A DNA stretch of 64,000 nt, from assembly GCF_002944315.1 (NCBI RefSeq), contig NZ_CP024311.1, positions 1,030,501 through 1,094,500 on the forward strand, read 5' to 3'. Numbering within the stretch: the first letter of the stretch is position 1; every line of letters starts with the position of its first letter. The stretch is from Rhizobium sp. NXC24 (lineage in GTDB: Bacteria > Pseudomonadota > Alphaproteobacteria > Rhizobiales > Rhizobiaceae). The notes beneath the pieces are model-generated. The model was not told the origin of the DNA. It worked only from the letters and a program-made list of their open reading frames with translations, and did not search any database. The position numbers were made by a program, and so were the translations under genes. Shown here piece by piece: positions 55,647 through 64,000 of the stretch.

Positions 55647-57283
55647 TGAAAGCCTTTGCCGACCTCCTCGATCGCCTGGTGTTGACGCCGAGCCGCAATG
55701 GCAAGCTGAAGCTGCTCACCGACTATTTCCGCGAGACGCCTGACCCGGATCGCGGCTACGGTCTCGCCGCGATCGCCGGCACGCTGGAGGTGCGCAACGT
55801 CAAGCCGGCCATGCTGCGCGAGCTCGTGCTGGAACGCATGGACGAAGTGCTGTTTCGTTACTCTTATGACTATGTCGGAGACCTCGCCGAGACCATCTCG
55901 CTGGTCTGGGACAAGGAAAGCGATATCGTCCGCCCGGCGGGCGAACAGCCGAAGCTCGGCGAGGTGGTGCGCCGGATGAATGCGCTGGGGCGTACCGAGG
56001 TGCGCAGCTTCGTTCGTGACCTGCTCGACCGGCTGGACACGTCAGGCCGTTTTGCCTTCCTGAAGCTCGCCACCGGCGCGCTGCGCATCGGTGTGTCGGC
56101 GCGACTTGCCAAGCAGGCTTTGGCGGAGCTGAGCGGCAAGGACGTGACCGAGATCGAAACACTGTGGCACGGGTTGCAGCCGCCCTATGAAAGCCTGTTC
56201 CAATGGCTGGAGGGCAAGGGCGACAAGCCGGTGCTGGCGACGCCTGCGATCTTTCATTCCGTCATGCTCGCCAATCCCGTCGAGCCTGGCGATCTCACTG
56301 GGCTCGATCCCCTGGATTATGCCGCCGAATGGAAATGGGATGGCATCCGCGTCCAGCTTTCGCGGGCGGGAATGACGTGCAAGCTCTATTCCCGCTCCGG
56401 CGACGATATCTCCAGCGCCTTTCCGGACATCGTCGATGCCGTCAGCTTCGAGGGCGTCGTCGATGGCGAATTGCTGATCGGCGGCACGGCGCGCTCCAAC
56501 AGCCCGACGCGTACCTTCTCCGACCTGCAGCAGCGGTTGAACCGCAAGACGGTGACGGCGAAGATGCTGGAGGAATATCCGGCCTTCATCCGTGCCTATG
56601 ATCTGCTGTTCGATGGCGAAGAGGACGTGCGTGCCCGCGGCTTCCTCGATCGGCGTGAGCGGCTGACGGAAATTATCGAGGCAGCACCCCACGATCGCTT
56701 CGACCTCTCGCCGCTGGTCGAATTTACCTCCTGGGAGGAGTTGGACCAATTGCGTTCGTCTCCGCCCGATCCGGTTATCGAAGGCGTCATGATCAAGCGC
56801 CGCGACAGCGCCTATCTCGCCGGCCGTGCCAAGGGGCCGTGGTTCAAATGGAAACGCAATCCCTACAATGTCGATGCCGTGCTGATGTATGCCCAGCGCG
56901 GCCATGGCAAACGTTCCAGCTATTATTCCGATTTCACCTTCGGCGTCTGGTCGATGACGCCGGAGGGCGAACAACTGGTGCCGGTAGGCAAGGCCTATTT
57001 CGGCTTCACGGATGCAGAACTGGAAGTGCTCGACAAGTTCGTGCGCAACAATACGATCGATCGTTTCGGCCCGGTAAGGGCGGTGCGGGCCGATCGCGAT
57101 TTTGGCTTCGTTCTCGAAGTCGCCTTCGAAGGGATCAACCGTTCGACGCGACATAAATCCGGTGTCGCCATGCGCTTTCCGCGCATTGCTCGTCTGAGAC
57201 CCGACAAGCCGCCCTATGAGGCGGATCGGCTGGAAAATTTGGTGGCACTAATTGACGCCAAGGCTCCTGCCGTTGATGAATAA
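55646..57283 (+). CDS. ATP-dependent DNA ligase (cis-ligase, ligB/lig C1-like)
   Basis: 545 aa. N-terminal DNA-binding domain about 1-200; nucleotidyltransferase motif I AEWKWDGIRVQL (Lys about 229), motif III FEGVVDGELLIG, motif IV YLLFDGEEDVRAR (as AYDLLFDGEED), motif V with GVMIKRRDSAYLAGRAKGPWFKWKR in shortened form; OB-fold C-terminal. Exonuclease-ligase pairs, often with an Lhr helicase and a PdeM phosphoesterase, belong to a bacterial repair cluster; the latter two genes are missing here. Confidence 0.92.
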   Translation: MKAFADLLDRLVLTPSRNGKLKLLTDYFRETPDPDRGYGLAAIAGTLEVRNVKPAMLRELVLERMDEVLFRYSYDYVGDLAETISLVWDKESDIVRPAGEQPKLGEVVRRMNALGRTEVRSFVRDLLDRLDTSGRFAFLKLATGALRIGVSARLAKQALAELSGKDVTEIETLWHGLQPPYESLFQWLEGKGDKPVLATPAIFHSVMLANPVEPGDLTGLDPLDYAAEWKWDGIRVQLSRAGMTCKLYSRSGDDISSAFPDIVDAVSFEGVVDGELLIGGTARSNSPTRTFSDLQQRLNRKTVTAKMLEEYPAFIRAYDLLFDGEEDVRARGFLDRRERLTEIIEAAPHDRFDLSPLVEFTSWEELDQLRSSPPDPVIEGVMIKRRDSAYLAGRAKGPWFKWKRNPYNVDAVLMYAQRGHGKRSSYYSDFTFGVWSMTPEGEQLVPVGKAYFGFTDAELEVLDKFVRNNTIDRFGPVRAVRADRDFGFVLEVAFEGINRSTRHKSGVAMRFPRIARLRPDKPPYEADRLENLVALIDAKAPAVDE

Positions 57284-57373
57284 GTCAGGTCGATTCCTCA
57301 CCACAATGTGAGTTGGCCCCGGCTTTCAACCCGTGCAGATTTCGATACTGCCGGGCATATTTGGACAGAGCAT

Positions 57374-58369
57374 ATGACAACGTCTGAAGACAACGCATTT
57401 CGCCCCGGTCGCCGCACCGTTCTTGCCGGTCTTGCCGTAACACTTTTTGCTCCCAACATCGCTAAGGCTGCCGAAACAAAGGTTCTCGAAACAAAGACGG
57501 TCGAGACCAAGGCTGCCGATCCCAAGATCGCCGCGAAAGCCGCGGAGGCGTCGGTCGATCCGCCGCTTTTGGCCGGCGATTATGCCAAGGAGCGTCACAA
57601 GTTCCGCACCGACCTTCTGAACAAAGGCCCGGCACCCGACAAATATGAACCGCTGGTCACACCATCGGACGCCGATCAGATTTTTTATCGCAGCGGTCTC
57701 GGCGGCGAGCTGGAGCTCGTTGCCTGGGTATCGCGCTATGAGCGCACGCCGAAGCCCAAACCGGCTGTGCTCTTCCTCCATGGGGGCAACGCCATCGGTC
57801 AGGGCCATTGGCTGTTAATGAAGCCTTACGTCGATGCCGGCTATGTCGTCATGATCCCGTCGATGCGCGGCGAAAACGGCCAAAAGGGCAATTTCTCGGG
57901 TTTCTATGACGAGGTTGCCGACGTTCTCGCTGCATCCGATCGTCTGCGCCACCTGCCGGGCGTCGACCCGCATCGTCTGTTCCTCGCGGGCCACAGCGTC
58001 GGTGGTACGCTGGCGATGCTGGCGGCAATGTCGGCCAAACGCTTCCGCGCGGCCACACCCATTTCAGGCAATCCGGATGCCTTCGCCTTCTTCCATCGTT
58101 ATCCGGAGGATATCCGCTTCAACGCGAAAAATCCGCGCGAATTCCAGATGCGCTCGCCCGTCTGCTACGCCCACAGCTTCAAATGCCCCTTGAAGGTCAT
58201 GCACGCCAGTGAAGAGACCAATTTGCAGGCCCGGGCGGCGCTGCTTTCGAAGCGTGCTCTTGCCGGCGGTGTAAAAATGGAATTGGCGACGGTTCAGGGC
58301 AATCACAACTCGGCGCTGCCGGGTGCGATCGAACAGAGCATCCAGTTTTTCCGGAGTGTGGCGGCCTAA
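57374..58369 (+). CDS. Tat-exported alpha/beta hydrolase
   Basis: 331 aa from ATG 57374. RPGRRTVLAGLAVTLFAPN is a Tat-like signal, followed by a Lys/Glu/Thr-rich linker (ETKVLETKTVETKAADPK). The hydrolase core has AVLFLHGGNAIGQGH (oxyanion, about 135), MIPSMRGENGQKG and LFLAGHSVGGTLAMLAA with the nucleophile Ser (about 217); the His is in VQGNHNSALPG (about 312). Dienelactone-hydrolase/prolyl-oligopeptidase-like. Substrate unknown. Four bases separate its stop from the convergent mutase gene. Confidence 0.82.
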   Translation: MTTSEDNAFRPGRRTVLAGLAVTLFAPNIAKAAETKVLETKTVETKAADPKIAAKAAEASVDPPLLAGDYAKERHKFRTDLLNKGPAPDKYEPLVTPSDADQIFYRSGLGGELELVAWVSRYERTPKPKPAVLFLHGGNAIGQGHWLLMKPYVDAGYVVMIPSMRGENGQKGNFSGFYDEVADVLAASDRLRHLPGVDPHRLFLAGHSVGGTLAMLAAMSAKRFRAATPISGNPDAFAFFHRYPEDIRFNAKNPREFQMRSPVCYAHSFKCPLKVMHASEETNLQARAALLSKRALAGGVKMELATVQGNHNSALPGAIEQSIQFFRSVAA

Positions 58370-58373
58370 ACGG

Positions 58374-60506
<2,133 letters not shown>

Positions 60507-60540
60507 CGAGCCGATACCTCCGCGAATTCCAATGCCGCCT

Positions 60541-61893
60541 TCATGCCCCAGCTCCCTCATCCAATCGCACCGGCATCAGTCCCATCCCGCCTGCGACCGG
60601 ACTCAACTCCCCCAAAACCGGAACCGGTCGCTCCGCCTTCATCGCAAACAATGTCGTCCCCACAATCGGCTTTGCCACACGATTTGCCCGCGCTTCCTGC
60701 ACCATCGCCGCTAATCGGCCACTGGCGATAAACTTCGCAAGCCCGCCATCCCGCTCGATGCCCGCAAAAATCTCCCAGGCCTTTTCCGCCAAAGCTTCGG
60801 TCAGCGCCTCGATGCCGCCAGCTCCGGCGGCCGGGTCGACGACATGGTCGAGATGGCTTTCGGCAATCAGGACGGTCTGCATATTGCGCGCCAGGCGCCG
60901 CGCCAGCGGATCGGGAATGCCATGGGTCAAGCTGTGCGGCAGCACGGAAATCTCGTCGGCGCCTCCGGTGCCGGCAGAAAAGACGGCTATCGTGTTGCGC
61001 AGGATATTGGTTTCCGGGTCGAGCCGCGTCAGCATGCGGTAGCTCGTTTCCATGTAGAGATGGGCGACCGGCGGGTCGGAAATGCCGCAAACCTCTGCGA
61101 TGCGGGCAAAGATCATGCGTGCGGCGCGAGCTTTCGCCATGGTGACGAATTGGTTCTGATCGGCAGACAGACAGAGACTTGCTATATTGAGGGTCACTTC
61201 CGGCGCGACGCCTGCGTCATCCAATAGTTTCAGATGAGCGACGAGAGCCGCCGCCATGACGGCCAGTTCCTGCGCCTCCGTTCCGCCGGCATTGTGCACG
61301 GCGCGGCCATCGGCATTGAAAACGGTTCCGGCAAATCCCGCGTCATGGAGACGTTTGAAGCTGCCCGTCATCTCCCGCGTCGTGCTGGAGGCGAAAACGT
61401 CGAGGCCGAAATGCACGGTCGGGCGATGTTGGTTCTTCTCGAGCGCCGCCGCCAATGCCGCGGCAAAGGCCGGTGAGAGGCCGTCCAAGCGCAGCGAAAT
61501 GGAATTGCCGGAAACAGCAGCCGCCAATCTTGCCGCAAGCACCCCCGTCTCGTTGTTGAGGCCGATACCAAAGGCCGAGGGGCTGCTTTTCGAGATCAGG
61601 CTGACGCCGTTGCTCCCGTTGGCGAGATCCTCGCCGAGCTGAAGGAAAGCGCGTTCGATATCCGGATCATCCATCCGCTGGCTGACGACCCAAGGTCTGT
61701 CGGTTTGCCGGCGGGTGAATGGCGCGGCATCGGAGCGGCGGGCATAGAGCGGCTCGATCGCGATGCCGTCATCCGTTCGCGATACCAGCGCCTCCTGGTA
61801 ATCCGCGCCCTTCAGTGCCCGGTCCACCAGCTTGAGCCATGCCTCGCGGCTTACAGGAGCAAAAACGTTCGGGTCCAGACTGTCGATATTCAT
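60541..61893 (-). CDS. mcmB: methylmalonyl-CoA mutase, small subunit
   Basis: 450 aa from ATG 61893. It has the mutase barrel start ([26 protein letters not shown] in shortened form: [18 protein letters not shown]) and the [21 protein letters not shown], but lacks the C-terminal B12 domain, as expected for the structural beta subunit. It lies upstream of mcmA, 34 bases before its GTG. The heterodimer works in the propionate/odd-chain and branched-chain route. GTPase chaperone MeaB is not in the window. Confidence 0.9.
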   Translation of the reverse strand: MNIDSLDPNVFAPVSREAWLKLVDRALKGADYQEALVSRTDDGIAIEPLYARRSDAAPFTRRQTDRPWVVSQRMDDPDIERAFLQLGEDLANGSNGVSLISKSSPSAFGIGLNNETGVLAARLAAAVSGNSISLRLDGLSPAFAAALAAALEKNQHRPTVHFGLDVFASSTTREMTGSFKRLHDAGFAGTVFNADGRAVHNAGGTEAQELAVMAAALVAHLKLLDDAGVAPEVTLNIASLCLSADQNQFVTMAKARAARMIFARIAEVCGISDPPVAHLYMETSYRMLTRLDPETNILRNTIAVFSAGTGGADEISVLPHSLTHGIPDPLARRLARNMQTVLIAESHLDHVVDPAAGAGGIEALTEALAEKAWEIFAGIERDGGLAKFIASGRLAAMVQEARANRVAKPIVGTTLFAMKAERPVPVLGELSPVAGGMGLMPVRLDEGAGA

Positions 61894-62047
61894 GCTATCC
61901 TCCGTCTTCCAATGGTCTAACCCAAGCCAGGGCAAGGGAAAACAGAAGTTTGGCCTATTGGAGCAATATCTTCGCATGCGACGCCAGCCTCGCGCCAGCC
62001 GCGCCGGTCATCATGTGGCTGACCGATCCATATTCAACTGGTTCCCG

Positions 62048-62854
62048 ATGATGGCCGATCTCCTGCCTGTTTCCCGTCGCTTGCTTGCTGTAGCCGCTTT
62101 TGCCGCGCTGTCCGCCTGCAGCATCATTCCCGATACCGGAGCGACCGATCCCGACCGGTTCGTACAGGAAACAGCGCCTGTCTTTTACCAGCCCGAAGGT
62201 ATCGATCCACAAAAGGTAAAACGCCTGCCGGTCCAGCCGGTGCCGCAAGCGCGCGATCTCTTCCGCACGCAATTCAATCAGACCTACGGCCTGCCGACCT
62301 CCAATCCGGTGCATCAGGCCATGTATGCGCAGAAGAGCGAAGACGATTTCACCCTGCCGGCCATCCCCTATAAGCGCATAGATCAGCGCTTCTTGCGCCA
62401 GGAAGTGGACTATCAGACCGATGAAAGGCCCGGCACGATCGTCGTCGATACGAGGGGCCACTATCTCTATTTCGTCGAGCCGGGCGGCAGGGCGATGCGT
62501 TATGGCGTCGGCCTCGGCGCGGCAGGTTATGCCTGGCATGGCAGGGGCATCATCCAGTGGAAGCAGAAATGGCCGCGCTGGACGCCGCCGAGCGAAATGG
62601 TGGCCCGCGAACCGCAGATCAGGCCGGTTTCAGCCGAACGCGGCGGCATGAATCCGGGGCCGACCAATCCGCTCGGCGCTCGCGCCCTCTATATCTTCCA
62701 GAATGGCAAGGACACGCTCTATCGCATTCACGGCACGCCGGATTGGCAGTCGATCGGCAAGGCAGCGTCATCCGGCTGTGTGCGCATGCTGAACCAAGAT
62801 GTGATCGATCTCTACAATCGTGTGTCGGCAAGGGCCGAAGTCGTGGTTCTGTAA
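62048..62854 (+). CDS. L,D-transpeptidase lipoprotein (YkuD)
   Basis: 268 aa. The lipobox is LSAC (signal RRLLAVAAFAALSAC, lipidated Cys about 23). The YkuD domain: GTIVVDTRGHYLYFVEPGGR, YGVGLGAAGYAWHGRGIIQWKQ, RIHGTPDWQSIGKAASSGCVRM with the catalytic His and Cys (IHGT...SSGCVRM). It forms 3-3 cross-links or attaches lipoproteins to peptidoglycan. First Met is ATG 62048, with 62051 equally possible; the ribosome site is unclear. A paralogue follows at 63013. Confidence 0.88.
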   Translation: MMADLLPVSRRLLAVAAFAALSACSIIPDTGATDPDRFVQETAPVFYQPEGIDPQKVKRLPVQPVPQARDLFRTQFNQTYGLPTSNPVHQAMYAQKSEDDFTLPAIPYKRIDQRFLRQEVDYQTDERPGTIVVDTRGHYLYFVEPGGRAMRYGVGLGAAGYAWHGRGIIQWKQKWPRWTPPSEMVAREPQIRPVSAERGGMNPGPTNPLGARALYIFQNGKDTLYRIHGTPDWQSIGKAASSGCVRMLNQDVIDLYNRVSARAEVVVL

Positions 62855-63012
62855 CGGCAGATTGCAACAAATTTTCGTGATGTTGCATAAGTGCGATAGC
62901 CGGGCTTCGCTGCCCTCTTTAGTTTTATTCCTGTCTCTGCGAATCTTGCGGGGAACCGAATCGGATCGTTTCGAGTTCCCGCTTCCCTTCCAACAGGAAT
63001 GATGCTGTCGAC

Positions 63013-63750
63013 ATGAGCCTGCCTTCTTCTCTTTCCCGACGAAATTTCCTCGCCCTTGCGGGCATTGGCGCCGTTTCGACGCTCGCCGGCTGCGCTTCCA
63101 CGGTGGAGAGCAATCCGATTGTCAGCCCCGTGCAGTATAACGGTTCCACCTATCGCCCCTTAGGCAGTTGGCTCTCCAGCTATAATGGCGAGCAGCCGGA
63201 CCCGGCTGTGATCTATGCAGCTATGGATGATGGCGGCTTTCATCTTCCGGCAATACCCTATGAGCAGATCGATCCGCGATATTATCGTCAGCGCGTTGTC
63301 GATCCGACGGGTGAGCCGCCAGGCACCGTCGTCGTCAATACGCGCGAGCGCTTCCTCTATGTCACCGAACCGGGCGGCACGGCGATGCGCTATGGTATCG
63401 GCGTCGGTCGCGAAGGCTTCGCCTGGCAGGGCCGTGGTGTCATCCAGTGGCGCAAGAAATGGCCGCGCTGGAACCCGCCGGACGAAATGGTCGCCCGTCA
63501 GCCGGAACTCGTCAAATATTCCATCGCCAACGGCGGCATGGAGCCTGGCTTGAAGAATCCGCTCGGCGCGCGCGCGCTTTATATTTTCGAGGATAAGCAG
63601 GATTCGCTCTACCGTCTGCACGGCAATCCCGACTGGCGCTCCATCGGCAAGGCCGTTTCCTCGGGCTGCGTTCGCCTGCTGAATCAGGACGTCATCGATC
63701 TCTACGACCGCGTGCCGCAACGCGCGCCAATCTTGGTGACGCAGGCGTAA
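63013..63750 (+). CDS. L,D-transpeptidase, Tat/lipoprotein signal
   Basis: 245 aa. Signal SRRNFLALAGIGAVSTLAGC combines a Tat RR motif with a lipobox LAGC, so it is likely a Tat-exported lipoprotein. The YkuD domain shows GTVVVNTRERFLYVTEPGG, GVGREGFAWQGRGVIQWRKKW and LHGNPDWRSIGKAVSSGCVRL (His and Cys). It is a close paralogue of the preceding gene (same PLGARALYIF and QDVIDLY segments), giving a tandem pair. Convergent with the MarR gene at the end. Confidence 0.9.
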   Translation: MSLPSSLSRRNFLALAGIGAVSTLAGCASTVESNPIVSPVQYNGSTYRPLGSWLSSYNGEQPDPAVIYAAMDDGGFHLPAIPYEQIDPRYYRQRVVDPTGEPPGTVVVNTRERFLYVTEPGGTAMRYGIGVGREGFAWQGRGVIQWRKKWPRWNPPDEMVARQPELVKYSIANGGMEPGLKNPLGARALYIFEDKQDSLYRLHGNPDWRSIGKAVSSGCVRLLNQDVIDLYDRVPQRAPILVTQA

Positions 63751-63774
63751 GCTTGGACATGTTTTTGACGAGTG

Positions 63775-63807
63775 GAATTTAACGGCTGTTATTCGGCCGT
63801 TAAATTC
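63775..63807. terminator. 12-bp perfect palindrome at convergent gene ends
   Basis: GAATTTAACGGC (63775-63786) and GCCGTTAAATTC (63796-63807) pair perfectly with a 9-base loop. It lies behind the L,D-transpeptidase stop and covers the last codons and stop of the MarR gene. It can end transcription from both sides. A T run is not obvious. Confidence 0.6.
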
Positions 63808-64000
63808 GCTCTTAGCCGCTGCAGCCGGTCGCGCAGACTGGCCATTTCATTCATATCGCAGCCGACGGCTTGGCCGATGGCTGCCATGATCATACTGACC
63901 TGGCATTTCATGCCGGCGCCCTTTTCCGTCAACGAAACGATTACCTGGCGTTCGTCCTTCGGGTCTCGTACGCGCCCGATCAGGCCGGCTTGCTCGAGGC
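63789..64000 (-). CDS. MarR-family regulator, C-terminal part (cut by the window)
   Basis: The last 70 codons are seen; the N-terminus lies beyond 64000. The visible part reads LEQAGLIGRVRDPKDERQVI, then VSLTEKGAGMKCQVSMI and ends NLTAE: the wing of a MarR helix-turn-helix followed by the dimer helix. The DERQVIVSLTEKG element is common in OhrR/MarR proteins. A Cys in MKCQV and one in GCDM are seen, but the redox-sensing Cys of OhrR lies in the missing part. Partner unknown. Confidence 0.75.
   Translation of the reverse strand, partial: LEQAGLIGRVRDPKDERQVIVSLTEKGAGMKCQVSMIMAAIGQAVGCDMNEMASLRDRLQRLRANLTAE

Overview
The window reads as chromosomal DNA of a rhizobium (Rhizobiales, close to the genus Rhizobium). 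Pointers are an Omp2b/RopA-type porin, a betI-betB-betA choline operon, a Rhizobium etli-type asparaginase, a RIME-like mosaic repeat between betB and betA, a TIGR03808-type Tat-exported beta-helix protein, GC-rich codon use and closely packed, often overlapping genes. No phage structural genes, insertion sequences, rRNA operons, complete tRNAs or CRISPR arrays were seen.

Left end (1-6361): a string of poorly characterised accessory genes (Rap1a/Tai-like protein, SRAP/YedK peptidase, PLD-type nuclease, secreted Cys-rich protein, an excisionase-like helix-turn-helix protein, very small ORFs). It ends in a 45-bp piece identical in layout to the 3' part of a tRNA-Pro(CGG), followed by a terminator. 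I read this as the distal att end of a genomic island whose intact tRNA and integrase lie to the left of the window. Just to the right (6.56-7.28 kb) are two intergenic units, each with a sigma70-like promoter, stem-loops and an intrinsic terminator. They look like two small RNA genes.

Middle (7.5-27 kb): pentapeptide-repeat protein; a three-enzyme methionine sulfoxide repair group (fRMsr, MsrB, MsrA); LysR regulator and methyltransferase; class I DAHP synthase preceded by a leader peptide and terminator that look like a Phe/Tyr attenuator; porin; the assimilatory sulfate genes cysH-cysD-cysN with a divergent Cys-containing Rrf2 regulator; a ClC channel/exchanger; betI-betB-betA with a perfect BetI-like operator; HdeD-like protein; orphan ParD.

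27-38.7 kb: EAL-CBS-GGDEF protein, quinone oxidoreductase, MFS exporter with a divergent SufR-like Fe-S regulator and a 9-bp palindromic operator, a HigB/HigA-type toxin-antitoxin pair, asparaginase, a DeoR regulator divergent from a DUF4406 protein, two glutathione S-transferases, a YjbR protein, a LysR regulator.

38.7-49.2 kb: a co-directional catabolic block. A fused indolepyruvate ferredoxin oxidoreductase is followed by the leucine/isovalerate pathway: isovaleryl-CoA dehydrogenase, methylcrotonyl-CoA carboxylase beta, RidA, methylcrotonyl-CoA carboxylase alpha, HMG-CoA lyase, methylglutaconyl-CoA hydratase. The last three genes overlap by 4 bp.

49.2-64 kb: Tat-exported beta-helix protein, PAS-GAF-GGDEF-EAL signalling protein, TMEM175-like channel, nitrilase-family hydrolase, a DNA-repair pair (MBL exonuclease plus ATP-dependent ligase) without its usual helicase and phosphoesterase, a Tat-exported hydrolase, both methylmalonyl-CoA mutase subunits, two tandem L,D-transpeptidase lipoproteins, and the 3' end of a MarR-family regulator cut by the window edge.
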